Shown: positions 16,619 through 26,203, counted from the first letter of the stretch. The stretch: DNA of 64,000 bases from Streptomyces sp. NBC_00237 (GCF_026342435.1 NZ_JAPEMT010000002.1:2108001-2172000), one strand, 5' to 3'. The notes: generated by a model not told the origin, from the sequence alone. Translations and numbers: made by a program.

Positions 16619-16657
16619 GACGAGGGCCCGAATCCTCAATGGATTCGGGCCCTCGTC
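16619..16657 (-). terminator. Terminator downstream of tRNA-fMet copy 2
   Basis: Perfect 17-bp stem GACGAGGGCCCGAATCC/GGATTCGGGCCCTCGTC with a 5-nt loop, 6 nt beyond the tRNA 3' end. Confidence 0.88.
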
Positions 16658-16663
16658 TTTCAG

Positions 16664-16737
16664 TAGCGGGGACAGGATTTGAACCTGCGACCTCTGGGTT
16701 ATGAGCCCAGCGAGCTACCGAGCTGCTCCACCCCGCG
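16664..16737 (-). tRNA. tRNA-fMet (CAT), copy 2
   Basis: Identical over all 74 nt to copy 1, with the same initiator hallmarks. A few flanking bases on each side also match. Its terminator has a different sequence from that of copy 1. Confidence 0.97.
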
Positions 16738-16860
16738 TCGTTGTTCTGCAACCGTACCACGCTGCGGGGTGGGCCCGACCAGCCGTTTTACCGGGCCGGG
16801 GACCGGGAGGTCCGGGAGTCCCGGGCGCACGGCCTGCACGGCCGCGCGCCCGGAACCGGA

Positions 16861-19836
16861 TCACTCGCTCTTCGGCGGGTCGGCCGCGTCCGGCGACTTC
16901 GACGCGTCGGGCGTCTTGTCGTCGCTCTTGTCCGCGCCCTTGTCCGCGCCCTTGTCGTCGGTCGGCGGCGTGCCCTTCTGGGCGTCGGCCGCCCGCTGGA
17001 GCGCGTCGCGCAGCTTCTCCTGCGCCTTGCCGTACGCCACCCAGTCCTGCGGCGCCTTCTGGAGCGCCTTGTCGCTGTCCGCCAGCGCGGCGGAAGCGTC
17101 CGCGATGGCCTTCTGGAGCGCGGCGGAGCCGGTGGCGGGCGGCTTGGTGGTGCCGTCGTCGCCCTTGTCCGGCGGGGTCTCCGCACCCTTCTCGCCGAAG
17201 ACGGCGTTCAGCGCCTCGGCGAGACTGTCCTTGAAGACGGTCTCCTTGCCGTACGAGACGCCGACCTTCTTCAGCAGCGGGTACTGGGCGTTGTTGCCCT
17301 GCGCGTACACCGGAGTGACGTACAGGAACCCTTCGTTGAGCGGGATCGTCAGCAGGTTGCCGTACTCGATGTCCGAGTTGGCGCCCTTGGTGTTGCGGAC
17401 GAATTCCGTGACGTCGGGGTTGGTGCTCAGCCGGTTCTGCACCTGCTGCGGACCGAGGACGTCACCGGTGACTCTCAGGAGCCTTATGGTGCCGTAGTTC
17501 GGACTCGCCGCATCCGCGTCGACCGCCATGAACCCCCCGAGGTTGGGGCGTCCGTTGGGCGTGAAGGTCGTCGTCAAGGAGAAGTTCTGGTCCTTGTCGC
17601 CGGGCATCTTCAGGCTCAGGTAGTACGGCGGCACGGCGCCCTTGGCGTCGGTCGTCGGGTCGTCCGGGACCTGCCAGGCGTCGGAGCCGGAGTAGAACTG
17701 CTTCGGCTCCGTGACGTGGTAGCGGGTGAGCAGCTCGCGCTGGACCTTGAACATGTCCTGCGGATAGCGCAGGTGCTCCTTGAGCTGCGCCGGGATCTTG
17801 TCCTTGTCCTCGACCGTGCCCGGGAACGCCTTCTTCCAGGTCTTGAGGACCGGGTCCTTCTCGTCCCACTCGTAGAGCTTGACCGTGCCGTCGTACGCGT
17901 CGACGGTGGCCTTCACCGAGTTGCGGATGTAGTTGACCTGGTTCTGCTGGGCGACGACGGCGCGCTGGTTGGTGGTCAGCGAGTCGGTCGTGGTGTCCCC
18001 GAGCGTCGTGCGCGACGCGTACGGGTAGCCGTTGGTCGTGGTGTAGGCGTCGACGATCCACTGGATGCGGTCGCCGATGATCGCCGGGTAGGCGTCGCCG
18101 TCGATGGTCAGCCAGGGGGCGACCGCCTCGACGCGCTCCTTGGGCGTGCGGTTGTACAGGATCCGCGAGCCCTCGCCGATGGCGCCGGAGTAGAGGATCT
18201 GCGGCTCGCTCATCGTGACGGCGTACGCCGCACGGTTGAACGGGTTGGAGAGGTTGACGCCGCTGCCGCCCTGGTACCGGGTGGTCTTGGTCGCCTCGCC
18301 GTTCTTCTCGTAGTCGAGCTCCTGCTGCGGACCGCCGACGATCGAGTACTGCTCGGTCTTCTCGCCGTAGTAGATCCGCTGCTCGTACTTGGCCTTCTCG
18401 CTGAGCACGCCCTGGGACGGGAGGCCGGACTCGGTGAACTCCGGGCCGCCCTCGTTGTCCGCGTTGACGGAGGTGCCCTTGGCGGTCACCGCACCGTAAC
18501 CGTGCGTGTAGTAGAAGTGGTCGTTGATCCAGTTCCGCTTCGGAATGCCCTTGAGGTCGAGCTCGCGGAGGCCGATGACGGTGTCCTGGCCGTTGTAGCG
18601 GTCGACGTCGAGGGTCTGCGGGAACTGGTAGTACTTCCGCTCCTGCTGGAGCTGGCGGAAGGTCGGGGAGACGACGTTCGGGTCGAGCAGGCGGTAGCTG
18701 GCCGCCGTGTCGGCGTCCTTGCGCAGCTGCGCGTTGTCGCCGCTGTCGCCCGCCCCCTTGTAGTCGGTGACCCTGGCGCCGTCGATGTCGTACGCCTTGC
18801 GGGTCGCCTCGATGTTCTTCTTGATGTACGGGGCTTCCTTGGCCTGCTCGTTCGGCTGGACCTGGAACTTCTGCACGATCGCCGGGTAGAGCCCGCCGAT
18901 CAGGATCGCCGAGAGCACCATGAGGCCGAAGCCGATCACCGGCAGCTGCCAGGTGCGGCGCCACAGCGTCGCGAAGAACAGCACGGCGCAGATGACGGCG
19001 ATGCAGAACAGGATCGTCTTCGCCGGGAGGTAGGCGTTGGCGTCGACGTAGCGCAGGCCGGTCCAGTTGCCGGTGGCCTTGAAGTCGCTGGACTTCACCG
19101 CGAGACCGTACCGGTCCAGCCAGTACGCGACGGCCTTGAGCGCGACGAAGATGCCGAGCAGCACCGACAGGTGGCCGGTGGCGGCGGCGGTCGCGCGCGC
19201 ACCGGGGCTGGTGATGCGCAGTCCGCCGTACAGGTAGTGCACCAGGGCGGCGGCGACCAGGGAGATCACCGCTGCGGCGAACCCGAAGCCGAGCAGGAAG
19301 CGGTACCAGGGCAGGTCGAAGGCGTAGAACGCCACGTCGAGCCCGAATTCCGGGTCCTTCTGCCCGAACAGCTCACCGTTGACCCACAGGAGCCAGGTGC
19401 GCCACTGTCCGGCGGCGGAGGCTCCCGAAATCAGCCCGACGAGGGCGGTGATCGCGATCAGCACCCACTTCTTGTACGGGGCCAGACCCATCCGGTAGCG
19501 GTCGAGGCTCTGCTGCTCCATCGACATCGCGCTGAGCGGCGGCCGGAGCCGGTGCGCCAGCCAGATGTTCACGCCGACGGCTGCGGCCATGAGGAGACCG
19601 AAGACGGCGAACAGCCCGATCTTGGTCCACAGAGTGGTGGTGAAGACGGAGGAGAACTTGACCGATCGGTACCAGAGCCAGTCCGTCCAGAACCCGGCGA
19701 ACATGACGAACGCCATGGCCAGGACGGCCAGGACCCCCAGTGTCATGAGCAGGGTCCGGGCACGCCGGGAGGGCCGGCCCACTCTGATCCGTGGCCCGGT
19801 CGGGCCTCCGCCGCGGTCCGGCATCTGGAAAGCCAA
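16861..19836 (-). CDS. UPF0182-family integral membrane protein
   Basis: About 991 residues. Six to seven N-terminal membrane helices (about 30-330) precede a large extracytoplasmic region and an acidic, Lys/Asp/Pro-rich tail with GADKGAD repeats. Function unknown; UPF0182 proteins are widespread in actinobacteria. The open frame begins with GTG at 19845. The TTG at 19836 has GAGG 8 nt upstream and gives an N-terminus reading (M)AFQMPDRGGG; ATG at 19824 is also possible. Divergent from the PPA1309-type gene across a 164-nt promoter region. Confidence 0.9.
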   Translation of the reverse strand: MAFQMPDRGGGPTGPRIRVGRPSRRARTLLMTLGVLAVLAMAFVMFAGFWTDWLWYRSVKFSSVFTTTLWTKIGLFAVFGLLMAAAVGVNIWLAHRLRPPLSAMSMEQQSLDRYRMGLAPYKKWVLIAITALVGLISGASAAGQWRTWLLWVNGELFGQKDPEFGLDVAFYAFDLPWYRFLLGFGFAAAVISLVAAALVHYLYGGLRITSPGARATAAATGHLSVLLGIFVALKAVAYWLDRYGLAVKSSDFKATGNWTGLRYVDANAYLPAKTILFCIAVICAVLFFATLWRRTWQLPVIGFGLMVLSAILIGGLYPAIVQKFQVQPNEQAKEAPYIKKNIEATRKAYDIDGARVTDYKGAGDSGDNAQLRKDADTAASYRLLDPNVVSPTFRQLQQERKYYQFPQTLDVDRYNGQDTVIGLRELDLKGIPKRNWINDHFYYTHGYGAVTAKGTSVNADNEGGPEFTESGLPSQGVLSEKAKYEQRIYYGEKTEQYSIVGGPQQELDYEKNGEATKTTRYQGGSGVNLSNPFNRAAYAVTMSEPQILYSGAIGEGSRILYNRTPKERVEAVAPWLTIDGDAYPAIIGDRIQWIVDAYTTTNGYPYASRTTLGDTTTDSLTTNQRAVVAQQNQVNYIRNSVKATVDAYDGTVKLYEWDEKDPVLKTWKKAFPGTVEDKDKIPAQLKEHLRYPQDMFKVQRELLTRYHVTEPKQFYSGSDAWQVPDDPTTDAKGAVPPYYLSLKMPGDKDQNFSLTTTFTPNGRPNLGGFMAVDADAASPNYGTIRLLRVTGDVLGPQQVQNRLSTNPDVTEFVRNTKGANSDIEYGNLLTIPLNEGFLYVTPVYAQGNNAQYPLLKKVGVSYGKETVFKDSLAEALNAVFGEKGAETPPDKGDDGTTKPPATGSAALQKAIADASAALADSDKALQKAPQDWVAYGKAQEKLRDALQRAADAQKGTPPTDDKGADKGADKSDDKTPDASKSPDAADPPKSE

Positions 19837-20000
19837 CGTGCGCACCTCGAAGTTCGCTGTGTTGTTTGCGGTGTCTGGCGTTTTTAGCGGTGTGTAGCAG
19901 GTTGTGCGGGGCCCCGCGATCGTAGGGCCCGTACCTATGCAACTTACTGAAGCTTTACTCAGTTCCCGCTTTGGGGGCCGAAGGAGGCAGGATATTCACC

Positions 20001-20582
20001 ATGTCCAACTCCTCCCCCTCAGACCACACCCCTCCGATGCCCTCTCCGGGCACGCCGATGGCGGCCAGTCCGCTCACCCGGGCCGTCCTGGAGATCGACG
20101 AGTACGCGTCCGGCCTCGGCTGGGACAAGCCCGCGCGGCTGTTCGCCCTCGTCGACACGGCGAAGCTGCGCAAGCAGGAGCCGGGGCTCGCCAAGCAGCT
20201 CGGCATCGATCCCGCGCAGGCCGCCGGGTACACGCCGATCGAGCAGGAGGAGATTCCGCGCGGCAAGGCGCTGGACGAGTTCCTCGGCACGATCGCCTGG
20301 CCCGCCGGGGTCACCGGGTGCGCCCTCACGGTGGAGCGTCTGATGCTGCCGCCGTCGGCCGAGGCGTCCGTGCCGGAGGGGCTGAAGGGCAAGCAGCTCA
20401 CCAAGTGGGTGGCCGCGCACCCGGACCGCCAGGAGGTGCGGATGACGGTGGCCGTGCTGCGCGGCGGGGCCCGCGAGTCGGCGATCCGGCTGCGCGAGAA
20501 GGACTCGCCCAACGAGGTGCTGACGGGGCCTGACCTGGTGCCCGGTCTGGCGGAGGCACTGGCGGCGACGTTCGAGTCGTAA
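20001..20582 (+). CDS. PPA1309-type conserved actinobacterial protein
   Basis: 193 residues, soluble, no signal peptide. Conserved stretches include LEIDEYASGLGWDKPARLFALVDT near the start (about 25-50) and EVRMTVAVLRGGARESAIRL near the C-terminus. Function unknown. ATG at 20001 is chosen because AAGGAGG lies at 19981-19987. Its stop is 22 nt from that of the convergent YlbL-type gene. Confidence 0.85.
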   Translation: MSNSSPSDHTPPMPSPGTPMAASPLTRAVLEIDEYASGLGWDKPARLFALVDTAKLRKQEPGLAKQLGIDPAQAAGYTPIEQEEIPRGKALDEFLGTIAWPAGVTGCALTVERLMLPPSAEASVPEGLKGKQLTKWVAAHPDRQEVRMTVAVLRGGARESAIRLREKDSPNEVLTGPDLVPGLAEALAATFES

Positions 20583-20604
20583 CACCGGTAATACCGCGGG
20601 CGGG

Positions 20605-21693
20605 TCAGCCTGTCGTGCACTTCGGCAGGCTCGCCCGGTCTCCCTTGCTGATGCCGTTCATCGCCTTCACGGCGTCGTCGAGGGTGTCGACCTTGACGAG
20701 CGTGAGCCCGTCGGGGACGTCGGCTGCGGCCGTCGCGCAGTTGTCCTTGGGGGTGAGGAAGTACTCGGCGCCCGCGGCCCGTGCGGCGACCGTCTTCATC
20801 TGGATGCCGCCGATCGGGCCGACCTTGCCCTTCTCGTCGATCGTGCCCGTACCGGCGACGAACTTGCCGCCCGTCATGTTGCCCTCGGTGAGCTTGTCGA
20901 CGATGCCGAGCGAGAACATCAGACCGGCGCTGGGGCCACCCACGTCGGCCAGCTTGATGTCGATGGTGAACGGGAAGGTGTGGTCGGTCCCGGCCTGGAT
21001 GCCGACGATCGCCCTGCCGTTGTCCTCGGCCTTCTTCGTGGTGACGGTGACCTTCTCGGTGACCGTGGGCTCCTTGTGCGCCTTCTCGGCGGCCTGGGCG
21101 TCCTTGACGGGCACGATGGTGAAGACGACCGCCTCACCGGCCTTGTGCCGGGTGACCAGCTGAGAGACGTCGCCCGGCTCCTCGACCTTCGTGCCGTCGA
21201 CCTCACGGATGACGTCGCCCGCGTGGAGCGTGTTCTCGGCCGGGCTGCCCTTGACGACGCTCGCGACGACCACCCGGGTGGCGACGGGGATCTTCAGCTC
21301 CCGGAGGGCGGCCACCTTGGCGCTCTCCTGGGACTGGCTGAACTCCTCGGCGTTCTCCTGGGTGGACTGCTCCTCGGTCTTGCCGTCCGGGTAGAGCGTG
21401 TCGTGCGGCACCACGACACTGTCGTGCGCCAGCCACCCGGCCACCGTCTCCACGAGGTTCATCCGGTAGTCCGCGCCGGTGACCCGGACCGTCGTCATGT
21501 TGAGGTGACCGGTCGTCGGGTACGTCTTGCGCCCGGAGATCTGGAGCACCGGCTCGCCGCCGGCCTCCCCGAGCGTGTTCACCGTGGGGCCCGGGGACAT
21601 CTCCGCGTACGGAACCTTGATGAGGACACCCGCACAGAGCAGCGCGATGAGGACGAGGGTGGAAGCGAGCATCGTCGCGGTGCGGCGTGGCAT
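20605..21693 (-). CDS. YlbL-type membrane-anchored PDZ/Lon-like serine protease
   Basis: 362 residues. One N-terminal membrane helix (about 8-27), a PDZ domain (about 140-200) and a C-terminal S16/Lon-type proteolytic domain. The Ser-Lys dyad is visible as Ser in GGPSAGLMFSLG and Lys in GGIQMKTVAARAAG. It probably faces the exterior and processes envelope proteins. The mycobacterial counterpart also sits beside a UPF0182 gene and the DUF2342 metalloprotease gene (from memory). Confidence 0.92.
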   Translation of the reverse strand: MPRRTATMLASTLVLIALLCAGVLIKVPYAEMSPGPTVNTLGEAGGEPVLQISGRKTYPTTGHLNMTTVRVTGADYRMNLVETVAGWLAHDSVVVPHDTLYPDGKTEEQSTQENAEEFSQSQESAKVAALRELKIPVATRVVVASVVKGSPAENTLHAGDVIREVDGTKVEEPGDVSQLVTRHKAGEAVVFTIVPVKDAQAAEKAHKEPTVTEKVTVTTKKAEDNGRAIVGIQAGTDHTFPFTIDIKLADVGGPSAGLMFSLGIVDKLTEGNMTGGKFVAGTGTIDEKGKVGPIGGIQMKTVAARAAGAEYFLTPKDNCATAAADVPDGLTLVKVDTLDDAVKAMNGISKGDRASLPKCTTG

Positions 21694-21858
21694 GGAACGA
21701 CAGTACGGGACGGGCCCGCACGTGCACCGCTGGGGCCGGTCCGTACGGGGCGCTCGGGCATTCCGGTGGCTCTCGCGTACGGACGGGACGTGAACTCGGG
21801 GAGTGTCGGGAACGCGGGCCGTGTCGGGGCCCGTGTCAGCACCGTGTCGGCAGCCGTG

Positions 21859-22029
21859 TCAGGCGGCTTCGGAACCGGAGTGCGACTTCTCCATTGCCTC
21901 GCGGAACTTCTCGTAGCCCGCGAGCTCGGCGATATCGCCGGTCGTGCGATTGCGGGCGGCCCAGCTTCCCCATATCGCAGCCCCTACGGCTGCGAAAAGC
22001 GGAATCAGCAACCAGGCAAGTGCAGCCAT
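21859..22029 (-). CDS. 56-residue single-pass membrane protein
   Basis: Starts MAALAWLLIPLFAAVGAAIWGS, one membrane helix, then a short charged cytoplasmic tail (RNRTTGDIAELAGYEKFREA). GGGAGG five nt before the ATG at 22029 fixes the start; the open frame extends 12 codons further. Function unknown; possibly an accessory subunit of a membrane neighbour. Confidence 0.75.
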   Translation of the reverse strand: MAALAWLLIPLFAAVGAAIWGSWAARNRTTGDIAELAGYEKFREAMEKSHSGSEAA

Positions 22030-22244
22030 TCCGACCTCCCGACCCAGTGAGCGACCGCTGAACAATCCGGAGCGATCGCAGCCAGCCGATCAGCAGATTA
22101 ACCATCCGCTGCTTCAACGCTCGGGCCCGGGGTCGGGTTACGCAAATCGGGGCGGTTGGCAGCATCCGTGTTTAGACCCCGATATGCCACTAACAGGTGC
22201 CGTCGACCGCACCGCTCACAGACCCCCACCCCTCAACGACGGCG

Positions 22245-22709
22245 CTACGCGCCGACCCATTCTTCTGCGCCGTCGGAGAACGTCTGGTGCTTCCAGATCG
22301 GCACCTCGTGCTTGAGGTCGTCGATGAGCATCCGGCACGCCTCGAACGCCTCCGCCCGGTGCGGGCAGGAGACGGCCACCACGACCGCCAGATCGCCCAC
22401 CGCGAGATCGCCCACCCGGTGGACGGCCGCGAGCGCCCGCACGGGGTACTTGGCGACGACCTGCTCGGCCACGCGGCGCATCTCCGCCTCCGCCGTGGGG
22501 TGGCAGGAGTAGCCCAGCGCGTCGACGTCCGCGCCGCCGTCGTGGTTGCGCACCGTGCCGACGAACAGGGCTGTGCCGCCCGCCGCGTCCTCCCCGACGG
22601 CACGGAAGACCTCGTCGAGGGAGAGCGCCGTGTCACGGATCGCGAGCAGCCGGATCGGGTCCTGCGCCGTCTGTTCGCCCGGGTGGGTGGTGCTGGGAGT
22701 GCCTGCCAT
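22245..22709 (-). CDS. moaE: Molybdopterin synthase catalytic subunit MoaE
   Basis: 154 residues. It transfers sulfur from the MoaD thiocarboxylate to precursor Z in molybdenum-cofactor synthesis. Motifs: FVGTVRNHDGG, YSCHPTAEAEMRRVAE, HRVGDLAVGDLAVVVAVSCPHR, and KHEVPIWKHQTFSDG with the catalytic Lys. No MoaD gene is adjacent. MoeZ, which can charge MoaD-like proteins, is 34 kb away in this window. Confidence 0.93.
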   Translation of the reverse strand: MAGTPSTTHPGEQTAQDPIRLLAIRDTALSLDEVFRAVGEDAAGGTALFVGTVRNHDGGADVDALGYSCHPTAEAEMRRVAEQVVAKYPVRALAAVHRVGDLAVGDLAVVVAVSCPHRAEAFEACRMLIDDLKHEVPIWKHQTFSDGAEEWVGA

Positions 22710-22840
22710 GCCCCCATCGTGCCGTACGCCACTGACAACGCGGAATTGCCCTATCGCCCGGCAGGCGCGGGCGGCGTATGGAGCCTCCTCCAGTTGCGCG
22801 GGCACCAGCGGGCACCAGGGGTGGTGCTCGCCGGGCCGCC

Positions 22841-24010
22841 TCAGATGCGGCGGCGCGCCTTGCGGGCGCGGCGCACCAGTGCCGCCGTACCGAGCAGCGC
22901 GACGGTGGCACCGGCGGCTCCTGCGGCGGTGGCGTCCTTGCGGCCGAGCCTGCGTCCTGCGACGGTGTGCCGCCCTTCCACCTCCTTGAGGAGTTCGGCG
23001 AGCACCTCCTCGTTGGTCCACTGCGGCCGCCAGCCCGCGTCGTGCAGCCGGGAGACGCTGACCACCCAGGGGTGCATGGTGTACGCCAGGTCGCCCGCCG
23101 GGGACGGGGTGAGCCCGATCCGGTGCAGGCGTGCGGCGGCTCCCAGGGCGACGGCGGAGGGCAGCTCCATGCGGCGGATGCCGCTGAGCTCTTCGACCTC
23201 CTCCTGCTCCAGCCAGCCGTCGCAGCCCACCGCGAGCTCGCCCTCGACCTTCTCCAGGACGGCGTACTCCAGGGCGCTCACCAGGTCGTCCACGTGGCAG
23301 AACTGCCAGGTGGGGCGGGACCCGGCGGCCACCAGGAGGCGGGGCGACTCGAAGTAGCGGGTCAGCGCCGTGTCCGTACCACCGACGAGGACGGCGGGGC
23401 GGACGACGGTGACGTTGAGGCCGGGGTGGGCGCGCGGGGCGCGGCGGCCCAGGCGCTCGACCTCCAGGAGGTCGCCGACGCCCGTGGCCTCGGCGGTGGC
23501 GCGCAGCTCGGCGTCCTCGGACAGGGGGATGTCGTTGTCGGGGAGGGCGCCGTAGACCATCGCGCTGGTGCACAGGACGACCCGGTGCACCCCTGCGGCG
23601 GCGGCTGCCGTGAGCACCGTCTGGGTGCCGCGCACGTTGTACGCCGTACGGGCCGCGGGGTCGGTCTCCAGGTCGAGGTCGAGCGCCAGGTGCACGACGA
23701 CGTCCGCGCCGCGCAGCTTCTCGGCGATGGCGGGGTCGCGGACGTCGAGGATGTGCCACTGCGCCTCGGAGACGTCGCCGCGCCTCTCGTCGATCGCGAC
23801 GACCTGCTTGATCTCCTCGGACTCGGCCAGTCGCCGGGTCAGGTGGGCGCCGACGCCGGACGCGGCACCGGTGACCGCGACGACCGGGCCGCGCACGGAG
23901 CCGCGGGACGGGGCCGGGGAGGCGGCGGACGACGAAGAGGGGGTTGACGGGTTTCGCGCTGCGCGAACTGTCGATTCTGTTGCGCGAACCTGCGGATCTG
24001 GGGAACTCAC
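22841..24010 (-). CDS. Membrane-anchored NAD(P)-binding SDR protein with altered active site
   Basis: 389 residues. A disordered Ser/Ala/Pro N-terminus (1-40), then an extended-SDR Rossmann fold with GAASGVGAHL, DVVVHLALDLDLE and the CTSAMVYG strand. The usual Y-x-x-x-K of epimerases is absent where expected (GVGDLLEVERLGRR), so epimerase chemistry is doubtful. The C-terminus has a short hydrophobic segment then a basic end (RRARKARRRI). GTG start with GGAG 8 nt upstream. Divergent from the DUF2342 metalloprotease gene. Confidence 0.88.
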   Translation of the reverse strand: MSSPDPQVRATESTVRAARNPSTPSSSSAASPAPSRGSVRGPVVAVTGAASGVGAHLTRRLAESEEIKQVVAIDERRGDVSEAQWHILDVRDPAIAEKLRGADVVVHLALDLDLETDPAARTAYNVRGTQTVLTAAAAAGVHRVVLCTSAMVYGALPDNDIPLSEDAELRATAEATGVGDLLEVERLGRRAPRAHPGLNVTVVRPAVLVGGTDTALTRYFESPRLLVAAGSRPTWQFCHVDDLVSALEYAVLEKVEGELAVGCDGWLEQEEVEELSGIRRMELPSAVALGAAARLHRIGLTPSPAGDLAYTMHPWVVSVSRLHDAGWRPQWTNEEVLAELLKEVEGRHTVAGRRLGRKDATAAGAAGATVALLGTAALVRRARKARRRI

Positions 24011-24201
24011 CGGGCGTCTCCAGCGGTTGTCTTCAGTACGTACGCGAGTTGGCGCGTACGGACCAGGTGGCGTCCATCCTGCCGCAGGCCATGAGTCGGC
24101 GGAGCACCGAGCCCGGAACCTGTTCGGGTGTCTACGCTGGGTGCTGAAGCCGGGCAGCCGCCGCCGGCCAACTCCGGCGGCCTAACGAGCCGAGGAAACC
24201 C

Positions 24202-25635
24202 GTGAGTGACACCCCATTCGGATTCGGCCTTCCGCCGGAGGAGCCGGAGGACGGCGACGGCAAGAAGAAGGACCCTGCCGGTGGTGGGCAGGGTTCCGGT
24301 GACCCGCAGAACCCCTTCGGGTTCGGCGGGCTGCCCGGCATGGGCGGGATGGGCGGTGACAATCCGTTCGCCGCGATGTTCGGTTCGATGAACCCGAACG
24401 ACCTGGGCGCCGCCTTCCAGCAGCTCGGCCAGATGCTGAGCTACGAGGGCGGTCCCGTGAACTGGGACATGGCCAAGGACGTCGCCCGGCAGACCGTCGC
24501 GCAGGGCACATCCGACGGCACCAAGGACGCCAGCGTCAGCGCGGGCGAGCGCTCCGCCGTCGAGGAGGCCGTGCGCCTGGCCGACCACTGGCTGGACGGC
24601 GTCACCTCGCTGCCCTCCGGGGCGACCACGGCCGTGGCGTGGAGCCGTGCGGAGTGGGTCGAGGCGACCCTGCCCGCGTGGAAGCAGCTGGTGGACCCGG
24701 TGGCGGAGCGCGTCGGCGCGGCCATGGGCGACGTGCTGCCCGAGGAGATGCAGGCCATGGCGGGCCCGCTGATCGGCATGATGCGCTCCATGGGCGGCGC
24801 CATGTTCGGCCAGCAGATCGGGCAGGCCGTCGGCGTGCTCGCGGGCGAGGTGACCGGGTCGACCGACATCGGTCTGCCGCTCGGTCCGGTCGGCAAGGCC
24901 GCGCTGCTGCCGCTGAACGTGGCGGCGTTCGGCAAGGACCTGAGCGTCGACGAGAACGAGGTGCGGCTGTACCTGGCGCTGCGCGAGGCCGCCCACCAGC
25001 GGCTCTTCGCACACGTGCCGTGGCTGCGCTCGCACCTGTTCGGCGCGGTCGAGGGCTATGCGCGCGGGATCACCGTGGACACCTCGAAGCTGGAGGAGGC
25101 GGTCGGCGGTCTCGACCCGTCCAACCCCGAGCAGCTTCAGGAGGCGCTCCAGCAGGGCATGTTCCAGCCGGAGGAGACCCCGGCGCAGAAGGCCGCCCTG
25201 GCCCGTCTGGAGACGGCGCTCGCGCTCGTCGAGGGCTGGGTGGACGCCGTCGTGCACGAGGCCGCGAAGCCGCGTCTGACGTCGGCGGACGCGCTTCGGG
25301 AGACGCTGCGCAGGCGGCGTGCCTCGGGCGGTCCCGCCGAGCAGACGTTCGCGACGCTGGTGGGCATGCAGCTGCGTCCGCGCCGCCTGCGGGACGCCGC
25401 CCGGCTGTGGGCCTCGCTCACGGACGCGCGGGGCCACGAGGGCCGCGACGGGCTGTGGGAGCACCCCGACATGCTGCCGACGGCCGCCGACCTGGACGAC
25501 CCGGACGGGTTCGTGCACCGCGAGCAGATGGACTTCTCCGAGCTCGACAAGATGCTCGGCGAGGCCGCGAGCGGTTCGGCCGACGGCAAGCCGAACCTCA
25601 AGAAGGACGACGAAGGCGACGAGGGCGGCAAGTGA
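24202..25635 (+). CDS. DUF2342-family putative zinc-dependent metalloprotease
   Basis: 477 residues. Gly/Met-rich N-terminus (NPFGFGGLPGMGGMGG) followed by a helical domain. Family hallmarks are GQAVGVLAGEVTGSTDIGLPL and REAAHQRLFAHVPWLRSHL. The latter is the proposed metal site; it lacks a canonical H-E-x-x-H, so protease activity is by family label only. Acidic Lys/Glu-rich tail. GTG start after GAGGAAA. The stop overlaps the Nudix start (GTGA). Confidence 0.88.
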   Translation: MSDTPFGFGLPPEEPEDGDGKKKDPAGGGQGSGDPQNPFGFGGLPGMGGMGGDNPFAAMFGSMNPNDLGAAFQQLGQMLSYEGGPVNWDMAKDVARQTVAQGTSDGTKDASVSAGERSAVEEAVRLADHWLDGVTSLPSGATTAVAWSRAEWVEATLPAWKQLVDPVAERVGAAMGDVLPEEMQAMAGPLIGMMRSMGGAMFGQQIGQAVGVLAGEVTGSTDIGLPLGPVGKAALLPLNVAAFGKDLSVDENEVRLYLALREAAHQRLFAHVPWLRSHLFGAVEGYARGITVDTSKLEEAVGGLDPSNPEQLQEALQQGMFQPEETPAQKAALARLETALALVEGWVDAVVHEAAKPRLTSADALRETLRRRRASGGPAEQTFATLVGMQLRPRRLRDAARLWASLTDARGHEGRDGLWEHPDMLPTAADLDDPDGFVHREQMDFSELDKMLGEAASGSADGKPNLKKDDEGDEGGK

Positions 25636-26153
25636 CACTGCACGACGACGCGGTCCTCGTACTCAAGGGGTACGCGGACCAGGCCGAACTGCGCCAGCAG
25701 TATCTGGACCACCTGGCGGCGCACCCGGACGGGATGTGGAAGGCGTGCACGGCCGGTCACCTCACGGCCAGTGCGCTGGTGGTGGACCCGGAGCGCGGCC
25801 GGGTGCTGCTGACGCTGCACAAGAAGCTGCGGATGTGGCTCCAGATGGGCGGTCACTGCGAGAGCGGTGACGCGACCGTGGCGGACGCGGCCCTGCGCGA
25901 GGCGACGGAGGAGTCCGGCATCGCGGGCCTGACGCTGCTCCCCGTGGGTCCCGTGCGCCTGGACCGGCATCCGATTCCGGCGCCGTGCCACTGGCACCTG
26001 GACGTGCAGTACGCGGCGATCGCCCCGGCGGGCGCGGTCGAGGCGATCAGCGACGAGTCGGACGACCTGCGCTGGTTCGCGTACGACGAGGTCGCTGCCG
26101 TGGCCGACGAGTCGGTCGTACGCCTGGTGGAACGGGTGCGCGCGGTGCTGTAG
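25632..26153 (+). CDS. Nudix hydrolase
   Basis: 173 residues. A variant Nudix box around residues 76-99 (GGHCESGD...AALREATEESG) has one extra residue between the GD and RE elements compared with the classical G-x5-E-x7-REUXEEXGU. It probably hydrolyses a nucleoside diphosphate derivative; substrate unknown. GTG start overlaps the preceding TGA, so translation is coupled to the DUF2342 gene. Confidence 0.9.
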   Translation: MTLHDDAVLVLKGYADQAELRQQYLDHLAAHPDGMWKACTAGHLTASALVVDPERGRVLLTLHKKLRMWLQMGGHCESGDATVADAALREATEESGIAGLTLLPVGPVRLDRHPIPAPCHWHLDVQYAAIAPAGAVEAISDESDDLRWFAYDEVAAVADESVVRLVERVRAVL

Positions 26154-26168
26154 TGCCGGGAGCACATG

Positions 26169-26203
26169 AGTAAGGGGCGGCCTCCCGGAGGCCGCCCCTT
26201 ACT
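26169..26203. terminator. Bidirectional terminator
   Basis: Perfect 16-bp stem AGTAAGGGGCGGCCTC/GAGGCCGCCCCTTACT with a 3-nt loop, between the convergent Nudix and AIM24 genes. Confidence 0.9.

Noticed and set aside
14377..16737. tRNA-bounded genomic island
   Set aside because: There is no integrase or excisionase. The only gene between the tRNAs is a Sel1-repeat protein with normal base composition, and both tRNAs are complete rather than att fragments.
22245..22709. Sigma-R control of moaE
   Set aside because: A search of the upstream region found no GGAAT-N18-GTT. The nearest GGAAT, at the start of the small membrane gene, is followed by GCT at N18.
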